Assembly: GCF_005405585.1 (NCBI RefSeq)
Contig: NZ_BJEQ01000018.1
Coordinates: 37,900-101,899, forward strand
DNA: 64,000 bases
Direction of reading: 5' to 3'
Source: Agarivorans sp. Toyoura001
GTDB taxonomy: Bacteria; Pseudomonadota; Gammaproteobacteria; Enterobacterales; Celerinatantimonadaceae
The notes under the pieces are model-generated. The model saw only the letters and a list, made by a program, of their open reading frames with translations. It did not search any database and was not told the DNA's origin. Each line of letters starts with the position of its first letter. Within the stretch, counting starts at the first letter, position 1. Of this stretch, positions 24,233 through 36,692 are shown one piece after another. The position numbers and the translations under genes were made by a program.

Positions 24233-26485
24233 ATGCTAAATAAAGAGTTGGAACAAACTTTAAACCAAGCGTTTAAAGAAGCGAGACAACAGCAACACGA
24301 ATTCATGACGGTAGAACACCTGTTGTTGGGTTTACTAGAAAATTCTGCCGCAAAAGAAGCCCTAGTCGCGTGTGGGGCTAATCTCAATCAACTTAACCAA
24401 GAGTTAAGTAGTTTCATTGAACAAACCACCCCAATCATTCCAGAGGACGACGGCGAGCGCGAGACTCAGCCTACTCTAGGTTTTCAACGTGTGCTGCAAC
24501 GTGCAGTGTTTCATGTTCAATCATCAGGCAACAGTGAAGTTAGCGGGGCTAACGTATTAGTCGCTATCTTTAGTGAGCAAGAGAGCCAAGCGGTTTACTT
24601 CCTTAAAAAAGCGGATATTAGCCGCTTAGACGTGGTTAACTTTATATCGCATGGTATTCGCAAAGATGATGAACCAAGTGCTGAACAAGGCCCTGCAGCG
24701 GATACTGAAGCGCAATCTGAAGAAACTAAACAACTAGAGAGTTTTGCTAGCAACCTAAATCATTTAGTGTTGAAAGGTAAAATCGATCCTCTTATTGGTC
24801 GTGACAAAGAACTGTCGCGTACTATTCAAGTATTATGTCGTCGTCGTAAAAACAATCCGTTGTTAGTGGGTGAAGCAGGGGTAGGTAAAACCGCTATTGC
24901 TGAAGGACTTGCTTACAGAATTGTTCACGAAGACGTCCCCGATGTAATTAAAGACGCTACTATTTATTCTTTAGACATTGGCTCTTTGCTTGCCGGAACT
25001 AAGTATCGCGGTGATTTTGAGAAGCGTTTTAAGTCGTTACTAAAACAGCTAGAAAATGCTGAAAACGCCATTTTGTTTATCGACGAAATTCACACCATTA
25101 TTGGCGCAGGTGCAGCATCAGGCGGTCAACTTGACGCCGCTAACTTGATTAAACCTCTACTAAGCAATGGTTTATTGCGTTGTGTTGGCTCAACAACTTA
25201 CCAAGAATACAATCAGATCTTTGAGAAAGATCGAGCGTTGGCTCGCCGTTTCCAAAAAATTGATGTGGTGGAACCAACAGTTGAGGATACCACTAAGATC
25301 TTGATGGGTTTGAAGAGTCGTTATGAAGCTCACCACGACGTACGTTATACCAAACAAGCAATGCGCAGCGCTGCAGAATTAGCAGCCAAGTATATTAATG
25401 AGCGTCATTTACCTGATAAAGCCATTGATGTCATCGATGAAGCGGGTGCTAGTATGCGAATGCTGCCGGTAAGTCGCCGTAAAAAAACCATTGGTGCCGG
25501 TGATATCGAAGCGATTGTTGCAAAAATTGCGCGTATTCCTGAAGCCAAAGTATCGTCTTCTGATCGAGAAACCTTACGCGGCTTAAACGATACCCTTAAA
25601 ATGGTGGTGTTTGGGCAAGATCCAGCCATTGATGTATTAGTGGATGCGATTCGCTTAAACCGCTCAGGATTAGGTGCAGAACAAAAACCAGTGGGTTCAT
25701 TCTTGTTTGCAGGGCCAACTGGTGTCGGTAAAACTGAGGTTACTCAACAGTTAGCCAAAGCTATGGGCGTAGAGCTTATTCGTTTTGACATGTCAGAGTA
25801 TATGGAACGCCATGCTGTTTCTCGCTTGATTGGAGCGCCTCCTGGCTATGTTGGTTTCGACCAAGGTGGTTTGTTAACGGATGCAGTACTCAAACATCCT
25901 CATTGTGTGGTATTGCTCGATGAGATTGAAAAAGCACACGAAGACGTATTTAACCTGTTATTGCAAGTAATGGATCACGGTACGCTTACCGACAACAACG
26001 GCCGTCATGCAGATTTCCGCAACGTTATTTTGGTTATGACCAGTAACGCTGGTGTTAAAGAAACTCAACGTTCAGCGATTGGTTTTAAAGAGCAGGATAT
26101 GAGTTTTGATGCGATGGCGGAAATTAACCGTATTTTTGCTCCAGAGTTTAGAAACCGCTTAGATAACATTATTTGGTTTAATCACTTAGGTGAAGACATC
26201 ATCGAGCAAGTGGTGGATAAGTTCATTGTAGAGCTGCAAGCACAGCTTGATGCTAATGGCGTATCTATGGAAGTGAACACAGAAGCACGTTTGTGGTTAT
26301 CTGAACAAGGCTACGATCGCTCTATGGGAGCCAGGCCAATGTCTCGGGTTATTCGCGAACAACTACGCAAACCACTCGCTAACGAAATCTTGTTTGGACG
26401 TTTAAACCAAGGTGGCCATGTTGATATTGGTTTGAAAGATGGCAAGCTTGATTTTCAGTATGAAGATGAAGTGGCCGAAGTATAA
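24233..26485 (+). CDS. clpA: ClpA unfoldase subunit of the ClpAP protease
   Basis: A 750-residue AAA+ unfoldase that feeds substrates to ClpP. The ATG at 24233 follows an AGGGGG ribosome site; an upstream TTG at 24212 is rejected. The N domain (about 1-145) binds ClpS. Walker A motifs are GEAGVGKT at 213-220 and GPTGVGKT at 494-501, with Walker B segments LFIDEIH and VLLDEIEK. The ClpP-docking loop reads Ile-Gly-Phe at 616-618, where E. coli ClpA has Ile-Gly-Leu. No clpP is nearby. It is clustered with clpS, aat and bpt, the other parts of the N-degron pathway. A terminator follows. Confidence 0.97.
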   Translation: MLNKELEQTLNQAFKEARQQQHEFMTVEHLLLGLLENSAAKEALVACGANLNQLNQELSSFIEQTTPIIPEDDGERETQPTLGFQRVLQRAVFHVQSSGNSEVSGANVLVAIFSEQESQAVYFLKKADISRLDVVNFISHGIRKDDEPSAEQGPAADTEAQSEETKQLESFASNLNHLVLKGKIDPLIGRDKELSRTIQVLCRRRKNNPLLVGEAGVGKTAIAEGLAYRIVHEDVPDVIKDATIYSLDIGSLLAGTKYRGDFEKRFKSLLKQLENAENAILFIDEIHTIIGAGAASGGQLDAANLIKPLLSNGLLRCVGSTTYQEYNQIFEKDRALARRFQKIDVVEPTVEDTTKILMGLKSRYEAHHDVRYTKQAMRSAAELAAKYINERHLPDKAIDVIDEAGASMRMLPVSRRKKTIGAGDIEAIVAKIARIPEAKVSSSDRETLRGLNDTLKMVVFGQDPAIDVLVDAIRLNRSGLGAEQKPVGSFLFAGPTGVGKTEVTQQLAKAMGVELIRFDMSEYMERHAVSRLIGAPPGYVGFDQGGLLTDAVLKHPHCVVLLDEIEKAHEDVFNLLLQVMDHGTLTDNNGRHADFRNVILVMTSNAGVKETQRSAIGFKEQDMSFDAMAEINRIFAPEFRNRLDNIIWFNHLGEDIIEQVVDKFIVELQAQLDANGVSMEVNTEARLWLSEQGYDRSMGARPMSRVIREQLRKPLANEILFGRLNQGGHVDIGLKDGKLDFQYEDEVAEV

Positions 26486-26500
26486 TTTAGGCCAATATGC

Positions 26501-26528
26501 AAAAAGCCAGCGATAAGCTGGCTTTTTT
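26501..26528 (+). terminator. Rho-independent terminator after clpA
   Basis: The stem AAAAGCCAGC/GCTGGCTTTT has a short loop and T-run. It lies between convergent clpA and infA and may serve both. Confidence 0.85.
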
Positions 26529-26554
26529 AATTGTTGCTCACAACAATATGCGGA

Positions 26555-26824
<270 letters not shown>

Positions 26825-26856
26825 TTACTGCCTTGTGTAAAGTTTATCCTCCAAAT

Positions 26857-27540
26857 CTATTGCCATTTCCCATTAATAAATCGTTGATGTGGCAAATAGT
26901 TCCGTTTGTAGTTCATTTTTTTGCAGTTATCGACTTGATAACCCAAGTACAACCATGACTTATTGTTTTGTTGAGCGGCTGATATTTGCATTAGTACCGC
27001 CAAATTACCCAGTGACAGTTGTGCTAAATTCGGCTCAAAGAATGTATATACGGCGCTGTAGGCGTTTTCTTGTACATCGGTGACGCATACCGCTATCAGC
27101 TGGTCATTTAGAAACAGTTTTAGATATTGGGTATTTGACCAATCACAACTTAAAAACTGAAAAAATGACTCCTCGCTGGCAGGGTACATGCTGCCATCTT
27201 GATGTCGTGCGGCTATGTAACGTTCAAAGAGCCGGTAATCAACTTGATTAAGTTCTTCCTCCCATTGCATTGTCACTAGTTTGTTTTTGTTCAAAATACG
27301 TTTTTGAGAGCGGCTAGCGCTAAATCCTTGAGTATCAACGCGTAAGGACTGACAGGCGTGACAGTGTTCGCAGGCTGGGCGGTATAGCTCATTGCCGCTA
27401 CGGCGAAATCCTAAGGCCAATAACTGTGGGTAATAGTCAGTCTTTTGCTGAGAATTACATAGGGTAAAACATAACTGCTCTTTTTGTTCAGGTAGGTAAG
27501 GGCAGGGGCTTATTTGACTTAAGCCAATAGGTAATTGCAT
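26857..27540 (-). CDS. bpt: Aspartate/glutamate leucyltransferase
   Basis: A 227-residue enzyme of the ATE1-like family. It transfers Leu from leucyl-tRNA to proteins with N-terminal Asp or Glu, creating N-degrons for ClpS. N-terminal ATE features are present: PCPYLPEQKE and the Cys cluster PACEHCHACQSLRV. The C-terminal GNAT-like segment SWLYLGYQVDNCKKMNYK is also seen. E. coli lacks this enzyme; many marine gammaproteobacteria have it. Its ATG overlaps the aat stop by one base (TAATG), so the two transferases are translationally coupled. Confidence 0.94.
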   Translation of the reverse strand: MQLPIGLSQISPCPYLPEQKEQLCFTLCNSQQKTDYYPQLLALGFRRSGNELYRPACEHCHACQSLRVDTQGFSASRSQKRILNKNKLVTMQWEEELNQVDYRLFERYIAARHQDGSMYPASEESFFQFLSCDWSNTQYLKLFLNDQLIAVCVTDVQENAYSAVYTFFEPNLAQLSLGNLAVLMQISAAQQNNKSWLYLGYQVDNCKKMNYKRNYLPHQRFINGKWQ

Positions 27541-28229
27541 TAACGTATTTCCTGTGGCCGCCAGCAGCTTGGATTTAGCGGTTTATCTTTGGTAGTTTTC
27601 AATAAACTTAGAAAATCATCTCTTGCTAAAGCTTGCATACCTAAACTTAGCAAGTGAGGGTTTTCTACTTGGCCGTCAATATAAACGCCACCATGAGCAG
27701 CAAAGTGCTGGCAGAAAAGGTGAAAGGCCAGTTTTGAAGCGTTGCTTACGGTATGGAACATCGACTCACCACAAAACACCTGGCCTACATTAACGCCATA
27801 AAGGCCACCGACTAATTGCTGTTGTTGCCATACTTCAACTGATTGAGCATGACCAAGTTGATGAAGCTTTATGTAAGCTTGGTACATGTCGTTGTTAATC
27901 CAGGTCTCACCTTCTCGCTGCAATGCACATTGACGAATAACCTGTTCAAAATCACGATTGATGGTGACTTTTAAGGAAGATTTACGGATAAATTTACGCA
28001 TGCTTTTGCTAATGGTATGGCTTGATAATTCTAGCCCAATTCTAGGATCGGGGCTCCACCATAATACTGGCTGCTCATCACTAAACCACGGGAAAATACC
28101 ATTGTTATATGCATCGATTAGCCGTTTACTGCTCAGGTCTGCGCCTACAGCGAGTAGCCCGTTTGGATCGCTAAGTGCTTGGTGTGGGTCAGGAAAGGGT
28201 CGATTAAGATCTAGATATACCGGCTGCAA
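27540..28229 (-). CDS. aat: Leucyl/phenylalanyl-tRNA--protein transferase
   Basis: A 229-residue enzyme that adds Leu or Phe to proteins starting with Lys or Arg (and some Met), making primary N-degrons. Family features include FPDPHQALSDPNGLLAVG, GIFPWFSDEQPVLWWSPDPR, VEVWQQQQLVGGLYGV and FCGESMFH. It starts at a TTG at 28229, which gives the expected N-terminus, without a strong ribosome site. It is coupled to bpt by a one-base overlap. Together with ClpS and ClpA, about 2-4 kb away, the full writer-reader-unfoldase set is present. Confidence 0.95.
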   Translation of the reverse strand: MQPVYLDLNRPFPDPHQALSDPNGLLAVGADLSSKRLIDAYNNGIFPWFSDEQPVLWWSPDPRIGLELSSHTISKSMRKFIRKSSLKVTINRDFEQVIRQCALQREGETWINNDMYQAYIKLHQLGHAQSVEVWQQQQLVGGLYGVNVGQVFCGESMFHTVSNASKLAFHLFCQHFAAHGGVYIDGQVENPHLLSLGMQALARDDFLSLLKTTKDKPLNPSCWRPQEIR

Positions 28230-28290
28230 AATAACTTGGATGTAAAATGGTTATTGGCTGAGTATATCAGCAAAATCAAAGTGAATAGGT

Positions 28291-28320
28291 AATAAAAAAG
28301 CCGGCATTGAGGCCGGCTTT
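28291..28320 (-). terminator. Terminator after trxB
   Basis: The stem AAGCCGGC/GCCGGCTT with a T-rich run on the minus strand lies about 20 bases past the trxB stop. Confidence 0.8.
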
Positions 28321-28341
28321 AGATTGACGCAGATGGTAACT

Positions 28342-29717
<1,376 letters not shown>

Positions 29718-30206
29718 ATGGAAGCAAAAGGTCGACCAATGAAGGAACTGGATCGTATTGATCGCAACATACTTAATGAGTTGCAAAAAGATGGCCGCAT
29801 ATCAAATGTGGAACTTTCAAAACGCGTAGGTTTAAGCCCTACACCTTGTCTAGAAAGGGTTAGACGCCTGGAGCGCCAAGGTTACATTACCGGTTACACC
29901 GCAATTTTAAATCCTCAGTATTTAGACGCTTCACTGTTGGTTTTTGTTGAAATCACGTTGAATCGTGGTGCGCCAGATGTATTTGAACAATTTAACCATG
30001 CAGTGCAGCAGCTTGAAGAAATTCAAGAATGTCACTTAGTATCTGGTGATTTTGACTACCTATTAAAGACTCGCGTAGCAGATATGTCTGCTTATCGTAA
30101 GTTGTTAGGCGAAACTCTTCTTCGTTTGCCTGGTGTAAACGACACACGTACTTACGTTGTTATGGAAGAAGTGAAGCAGAGTAATCGACTAGTTATCAAA
30201 AACTAA
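29718..30206 (+). CDS. lrp: Leucine-responsive regulatory protein Lrp
   Basis: A 162-residue Lrp/AsnC-family global regulator. The N-terminal helix-turn-helix includes ISNVELSKRVGLSPTPC, and the C-terminal RAM ligand domain is nearly unchanged from E. coli Lrp over its whole length, including FVEITLNRGAPDVFEQF. The ATG at 29718 is chosen by family length; a GTG at 29682 would add 12 residues, and neither start has a strong ribosome site. Lrp activates gltBD in E. coli, and gltBD lies 11 kb away here, so regulation is plausible but unproven. A terminator follows. Confidence 0.96.
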   Translation: MEAKGRPMKELDRIDRNILNELQKDGRISNVELSKRVGLSPTPCLERVRRLERQGYITGYTAILNPQYLDASLLVFVEITLNRGAPDVFEQFNHAVQQLEEIQECHLVSGDFDYLLKTRVADMSAYRKLLGETLLRLPGVNDTRTYVVMEEVKQSNRLVIKN

Positions 30207-30244
30207 CGGAGTCGTTTCCCCCTCCAATTCATTTTTGATAAAGT

Positions 30245-30277
30245 TAAACAAGCGGCTAATGCCGCTTGTTTTGTTTT
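30245..30277 (+). terminator. Rho-independent terminator after lrp
   Basis: The stem AACAAGCGGC/GCCGCTTGTT with a four-base loop is followed by a T-rich run, about 50 bases before ftsK. Confidence 0.8.
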
Positions 30278-30325
30278 TAACCAAACAGAATATTTATTGG
30301 ATATTTTTAGTTCAAGGGAACGCTT

Positions 30326-32857
30326 GTGACAGATCTTACAGACAACAGATTGTCTGGCTTTGCTCGTATTGCGGAAGTATGCGCTATCGCAATGGGCGCT
30401 TTAGGTGTTTACCTAATGGTAGCCTTATTAACATTTAATCCTAGTGATCCGAGTTGGTCGCAAACAGCAGTTGAACAATCCATTGCTAATGCAGCGGGCA
30501 GCTCTGGTGCTTGGTTTGCCGATTTATTGCTATTTAGTTTTGGCTTTATGGCTTATAGCGTTCCTTTGATAAGTGGTTTTTTAGCTTGGGCTTTATTTTG
30601 GCGACCTTGTCCGGTAGCCCAACTCAATTTCTTTACTCTAGGTTTAAGGGTAATTGGGTTTGTTTTCACTTTCGCGAGTTTAACCACTTTAGCGAGCATT
30701 CATATTGATGATTTTTTCTTTTTTTCTTCAGGAGGCTTAGTGGGAGATATTTTCACTCAGCTAATGATCCCAGTGTTTGGTTTGTTAGGCACTAGTATTA
30801 TTTTGTTAGCAGTATTTGCCGGTGGTGTAACCTTATTTACCGGCGTATCTTGGATTCAGTTTGTTGAGCAACTGGGCAGTCTTTTAAACGCAGCCTATAG
30901 TGGCCTGGTATCTTTGCCCGAGCGAATGCGGAATAAGAAACAACGCGAATTAGAGCAAGATGTATTAATGCGCGACTTTGAACCAGAAGCAAAAGCTGAA
31001 GAAAGCACTGAATTGCCAGAGCCAAATATAGAGTCTGATATTCATTTGCAAACTGATTTTGTAGATGAACAGCAGTCCTCTTTACAAGAAAAATTAGATG
31101 CAGAGCCTGTAGTGAGCTCGCAAGCGATTGAACCGAGCTTTTCAATAGACAGTTCATTTGAGGAAGAGTTATCTCAAGCTAAAGAAGATATTGAGTTTGC
31201 CTTTGAAGACGAAAGTGTAGACCCACCAAGCGTGATTCTTGACCAAACTCCACCTGAGCCAATGCCTGACATCCCCTTTGACGGTGGCTCAATGCCCGCT
31301 AAGGCTAAAACTGTCGCACCCAGTCAGCCACAAACTCCGGCTGCAGCAGCTCAACCTCGATTAAGCAGACTACCCGATATGAATTTATTGGATAGGCCAG
31401 ACAAAAAGCAAAACCCGATTTCTCAAGAAGAGTTAGAACAAGTTTCTCGTTTAGTCGAAGCCAAATTACTGGACTTTAATATTCAAGCATCGGTAGTAGC
31501 AGTGCACCCTGGCCCAGTAATTACCCGTTTTGAATTGGATTTAGCCCCTGGGGTAAAAGTAAGCAAAATCACCAATTTGTCTAAGGATTTGGCGCGAGCT
31601 TTATCGGCAATTAGTGTGCGTGTGGTTGAGGTTATTCCCGGTAAGTCGGTGATTGGTTTAGAACTGCCAAATCGCTTTAGAGAAATAGTTTATTTAAGTG
31701 AAGTGGTAGATAGCCCAGTATTTCATCAGGCTAAATCGCCACTCACTATGGTGTTGGGTAAAGATATTGCCGGTCAACCTGTAGTGGTCGATCTTGCCAA
31801 AATGCCGCACTTGTTGGTGGCAGGTACAACAGGCTCGGGTAAGTCTGTTGGGGTAAACGTAATGATCGTGAGCCTACTTTATAAATCTACCCCCGAAGAT
31901 GTTCGCTTGATCATGATCGACCCTAAAATGTTGGAGTTGTCGGTTTATGAAGGCATTCCTCATTTGTTGTCTGAAGTAGTTACAGACATGAAAGAGGCAG
32001 CTAATGCACTGCGCTGGTGTGTGGGTGAAATGGAACGACGCTATAAATTAATGTCAGCACTCGGCGTGCGTAACCTAAAAGGCTATAACCAAAAAGTGTT
32101 GGATGCCATGGCATCGGGTAATCCTATTGTCGATCCTCTGTGGAAGCCAGAAGACAGCATGGCAGAAATTGCGCCTACCTTAGAAAAGCTGCCGCATATT
32201 GTGGTGGTGATTGATGAATTTGCCGACATGATGATGATTGTAGGCAAAAAGGTAGAAGAACTGATAGCACGTATTGCGCAAAAAGCCCGTGCTGCAGGTA
32301 TTCACTTAGTCTTGGCAACACAGCGTCCTTCGGTGGATGTGATTACGGGTTTGATTAAAGCCAACATTCCTACACGAATGGCATTCCAAGTTTCTAGTCG
32401 TATTGATTCTCGAACCATCTTGGACCAACAAGGAGCTGAAACCTTACTGGGTATGGGCGATATGTTGTACTTGCCAGCGGGTACCGGTGTTCCAACACGT
32501 GTGCATGGTGCATTTGTAGACGATCACGAAGTTCACGCAGTGGTTTCTGCCTGGAAAGAACGCGGCGAACCCGATTACATTGATGAGATATTAAACGGCG
32601 AAGCTGGCCCAGATGCAATGCTACCTGGCGAAGTCGCTGAATCCGACGAAGAATTAGATGCTTTATTTGACCAAGCGGTAATGCACGTTACCGAAACTCG
32701 CCGCGGCTCTGTTTCTGGAGTACAACGTAAGTTTAAAATTGGTTATAACCGCGCGGCACGTATCGTTGAACAAATGGAAGTTCAAGGCATTGTGAGTGCC
32801 CCAGGGCACAACGGCAATCGTGAAGTGATTGCACCACCTCCTGTTCGAATTGATTAA
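30326..32857 (+). CDS. ftsK: DNA translocase FtsK
   Basis: An 843-residue septal DNA pump that completes chromosome segregation and activates XerCD at dif. It starts at a GTG at 30326 with an AAGGGAA ribosome site. Four membrane helices occupy the first 180 residues. A short acidic, Pro/Gln-rich linker (about 190-380) follows, then the motor with Walker A GTTGSGKS at 500-507 and Walker [12 protein letters not shown]. The C-terminal winged-helix gamma domain (about 775-843) reads KOPS. The linker is far shorter than in the 1329-residue E. coli protein, a common variant outside enterics. Confidence 0.97.
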   Translation: MTDLTDNRLSGFARIAEVCAIAMGALGVYLMVALLTFNPSDPSWSQTAVEQSIANAAGSSGAWFADLLLFSFGFMAYSVPLISGFLAWALFWRPCPVAQLNFFTLGLRVIGFVFTFASLTTLASIHIDDFFFFSSGGLVGDIFTQLMIPVFGLLGTSIILLAVFAGGVTLFTGVSWIQFVEQLGSLLNAAYSGLVSLPERMRNKKQRELEQDVLMRDFEPEAKAEESTELPEPNIESDIHLQTDFVDEQQSSLQEKLDAEPVVSSQAIEPSFSIDSSFEEELSQAKEDIEFAFEDESVDPPSVILDQTPPEPMPDIPFDGGSMPAKAKTVAPSQPQTPAAAAQPRLSRLPDMNLLDRPDKKQNPISQEELEQVSRLVEAKLLDFNIQASVVAVHPGPVITRFELDLAPGVKVSKITNLSKDLARALSAISVRVVEVIPGKSVIGLELPNRFREIVYLSEVVDSPVFHQAKSPLTMVLGKDIAGQPVVVDLAKMPHLLVAGTTGSGKSVGVNVMIVSLLYKSTPEDVRLIMIDPKMLELSVYEGIPHLLSEVVTDMKEAANALRWCVGEMERRYKLMSALGVRNLKGYNQKVLDAMASGNPIVDPLWKPEDSMAEIAPTLEKLPHIVVVIDEFADMMMIVGKKVEELIARIAQKARAAGIHLVLATQRPSVDVITGLIKANIPTRMAFQVSSRIDSRTILDQQGAETLLGMGDMLYLPAGTGVPTRVHGAFVDDHEVHAVVSAWKERGEPDYIDEILNGEAGPDAMLPGEVAESDEELDALFDQAVMHVTETRRGSVSGVQRKFKIGYNRAARIVEQMEVQGIVSAPGHNGNREVIAPPPVRID

Positions 32858-32866
32858 AGAGATAAG

Positions 32867-33472
32867 ATGAAAACATTAGTAAGTATTGCTTTCGCTGCAT
32901 TGGTATCAAGCCAGGCTGTAGCGGCTGATGCCGCTGCTGAATTAAAACAACACCTTGCAGATTTGCAGGGCTTTCAAGCGCAGTTTAAACAAACGGTGAT
33001 AGATGCCGACGGTGTCAATATTCATGAGGCAGAAGGTAAACTTAGCTTAGCAAGGCCCGCCAAACTTAACTGGCAACAAGTGATGCCAGAGCAAGATATG
33101 ATTGTGTCGGACGGTTCAACTATTTGGTATTACAGCCCGTTTGTTGAGCAAGTTACCATCATGGATGCGGGTGAAGCGATTAATCAATCGCCCTTTATTT
33201 TGCTAGCTGACGATCGTAAAGAGAGTTGGCAGAATTATCAGGTAGAAAAGTTAGAGCAGGGTTATTTAGTTAAATCTAAACAAGATCCAATGCAAGCTGC
33301 GTTTTGGGTGAAACTAAATGCCGATAGCAGTATTTCGCGTTTCGATATCATTGAAAGTACCGGCCAGCGCAGTGAATTTACATTAGACAGTTTTAAAGCT
33401 AATCCAAAGTTTGATAGCAAACTGTTTCAATTCGATATTCCGGTAAACACAATGATTGACGACCAACGCTAA
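32867..33472 (+). CDS. lolA: Outer-membrane lipoprotein carrier LolA
   Basis: A 201-residue periplasmic chaperone that ferries lipoproteins from LolCDE to LolB. The signal peptide ends near residue 20 (AVA-AD). Diagnostic stretches are [24 protein letters not shown] and [14 protein letters not shown]. It starts nine bases after ftsK and overlaps the rarA start by one base (TAATG), so ftsK-lolA-rarA are probably one transcript. Confidence 0.96.
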   Translation: MKTLVSIAFAALVSSQAVAADAAAELKQHLADLQGFQAQFKQTVIDADGVNIHEAEGKLSLARPAKLNWQQVMPEQDMIVSDGSTIWYYSPFVEQVTIMDAGEAINQSPFILLADDRKESWQNYQVEKLEQGYLVKSKQDPMQAAFWVKLNADSSISRFDIIESTGQRSEFTLDSFKANPKFDSKLFQFDIPVNTMIDDQR

Positions 33473-34788
33473 TGAGTTTGGAGTTAAACTTTGAGGCCGA
33501 TTTTCGGCCTCTAGCAGCAAGAATGCGCCCTACAGAATTAGCGCATTACGTTGGCCAGCAGCACATTTTAGCGGCTGATCAACCTTTGTATAAAGCAATA
33601 TCAAGTGGCCAGCTACATTCAATGATTTTATGGGGGCCGCCTGGCACCGGTAAAACCACTATTGCTGAGCTAGCTGCGCATTATGCCGATGCTGAAGTCG
33701 AAAAAATTTCTGCCGTAACTGGTGGCATTAAAGAAGTTCGAGCTGCTATTGAGCGGGCTCAACAAAATCAGCAAGTAAGCCGCCGCACTATATTGTTTGT
33801 TGATGAAGTACATCGATTCAACAAAAGCCAACAAGATGCATTTTTACCATATGTAGAAAATGGCACCGTTATTTTTGTGGGTGCAACAACCGAAAACCCC
33901 TCGTTTGAGCTTAACAACGCTTTATTGTCGCGGGCAAAAACCTATGTATTACGCTCACTAGATAGTGCGGCAATTATGCAGCTGCTAGATCGTGCGATTA
34001 ACGATGACTCACTTCTAAAGCAACAAAATCTGCACTTCGAAGATGGTGTGCTTGAGGCCTTAGCTGGCTTAGTGAGCGGCGACGCGCGTCGTGCACTCAA
34101 TCTGCTTGAGATGATGTCTGAGCTGGCTGAAGTAGATGCAAAAGGTAAGTACTTAAGTTTTAGTCTGCTTAAGCAAGTGGCTGGAGAGCGTTATAGCCAT
34201 ATCGATAAAGGAGGCGACAAGTTTTATGATTTGTTGTCGGCTTTACATAAATCAATTCGTGGCTCATCGCCAGATGCAGCCTTGTATTGGTATAGCCGTA
34301 TTTTGGAAGCCAGTGGCGACCCTTTATCGGTTGCGCGTCGCTGCTTAGCAATTGCCTCGGAGGATGTTGGAAATGCCGATCCTCGCGCGATGCAAATTGC
34401 GGTTAGTGCATGGGACTGCTTTACTCGAGTAGGCGCAGCAGAAGGTGAACGTGCGATTGCTCAAGCGGTGGTTTATTTGGCTTGCGCACCTAAAAGCAAC
34501 GCGGTGTATACCGCTTTTAAAGCCGCCCGTGTTGCAGCCAAAGAATACGGCGATGCAGAAGTGCCAGTACATTTACGTAACGCACCCACCAAATTGATGG
34601 CAGAGCTAGGGTATGGGGCAGAGTATCGTTATTCACACGACGAACCCAATGCTTATTCGGCTGGTCAAGAATACCTGCCAGACGCCTTACACGGTAGCCA
34701 ATTTTACTACCCACAACCGCGCGGTTTAGAAAAACAGATAGCTGAAAAACTGAGTTATTTACATAATCTCGACCAGCAAGCTAAATAA
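33472..34788 (+). CDS. rarA: Replication-associated recombination protein RarA
   Basis: A 438-residue AAA+ ATPase (MgsA/WRNIP1 family) acting at stalled replication forks. Walker A GPPGTGKT is at 55-62, Walker [16 protein letters not shown] follows, sensor 1 is [10 protein letters not shown], and the C-terminal tetramerisation region contains [10 protein letters not shown]. Its ATG overlaps the lolA stop. The gene ends 185 bases before serS, which lacks an obvious terminator in between. Confidence 0.96.
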   Translation: MSLELNFEADFRPLAARMRPTELAHYVGQQHILAADQPLYKAISSGQLHSMILWGPPGTGKTTIAELAAHYADAEVEKISAVTGGIKEVRAAIERAQQNQQVSRRTILFVDEVHRFNKSQQDAFLPYVENGTVIFVGATTENPSFELNNALLSRAKTYVLRSLDSAAIMQLLDRAINDDSLLKQQNLHFEDGVLEALAGLVSGDARRALNLLEMMSELAEVDAKGKYLSFSLLKQVAGERYSHIDKGGDKFYDLLSALHKSIRGSSPDAALYWYSRILEASGDPLSVARRCLAIASEDVGNADPRAMQIAVSAWDCFTRVGAAEGERAIAQAVVYLACAPKSNAVYTAFKAARVAAKEYGDAEVPVHLRNAPTKLMAELGYGAEYRYSHDEPNAYSAGQEYLPDALHGSQFYYPQPRGLEKQIAEKLSYLHNLDQQAK

Positions 34789-34973
34789 GCACTCACTTAT
34801 TCAAAGTAATTCGCCTATATTGCGCGATCTAGTCGAAAGCTAGATTGTGTCTGTAGGTAGTTGCTCTATAATAAGCGAGTTTTGTAAAGCAAACATTTAG
34901 CAATACCTTAGTAGGCGTTATTTGGCTGGGTATTGTGATTAATTATCAAATTGAATTGGAAGTAGGTTATTGA

Positions 34974-36263
<1,290 letters not shown>

Positions 36264-36285
36264 CACTAACGAATAAATGAGTATT

Positions 36286-36310
36286 AAAAAAGCGCCTTAA
36301 GGCGCTTTTT
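36286..36310. terminator. Bidirectional terminator between serS and tusE
   Basis: The stem AAAAGCGCC/GGCGCTTTT with flanking A- and T-runs lies between convergent genes. Confidence 0.85.
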
Positions 36311-36321
36311 CGTTATTTAAC

Positions 36322-36651
36322 TTAGATACATTTAACTGGTTTAGGTAGGCCAGCTACTTTGGTTGCTTGTTTGGCCGGACCTTCTGGAAACAGCTTATAT
36401 AAGTATCGACTATTGCCTTTTTCTGGGCCAAACTTTTTGGCCATGGCTTTAACTAGCGCCCGCATGGCTGGTGAGGTATTAAACTCTAGATAGAAATTTC
36501 GAACAAAGTGAACCACTTCCCAATGGGCTTCATTCATTTCAATGTTCTCTAGTTCAGCAATATGAGCGGCTAGCGCTTCTGTCCATACCTCTAACTCAAG
36601 TAAGTAGCCGTTTTTATCGGTAGGGTATTGTTTGCCGTTAAATTCAATCAT
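36322..36651 (-). CDS. tusE: Sulfurtransferase TusE (DsrC family)
   Basis: A 109-residue protein that accepts sulfur from TusBCD and passes it to MnmA for tRNA 2-thiolation. The conserved sulfur-carrying Cys is the penultimate residue (C108, ending KCI). [13 protein letters not shown] and [16 protein letters not shown] are family features. It carries only the C-terminal Cys, consistent with TusE rather than dissimilatory DsrC. It lies near yccS and yccA, as in related genomes. Confidence 0.95.
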   Translation of the reverse strand: MIEFNGKQYPTDKNGYLLELEVWTEALAAHIAELENIEMNEAHWEVVHFVRNFYLEFNTSPAMRALVKAMAKKFGPEKGNSRYLYKLFPEGPAKQATKVAGLPKPVKCI

Positions 36652-36692
36652 GCCAGTGTTTCGTGCCTTATTAGCCTGTTATCACGGCTAGT

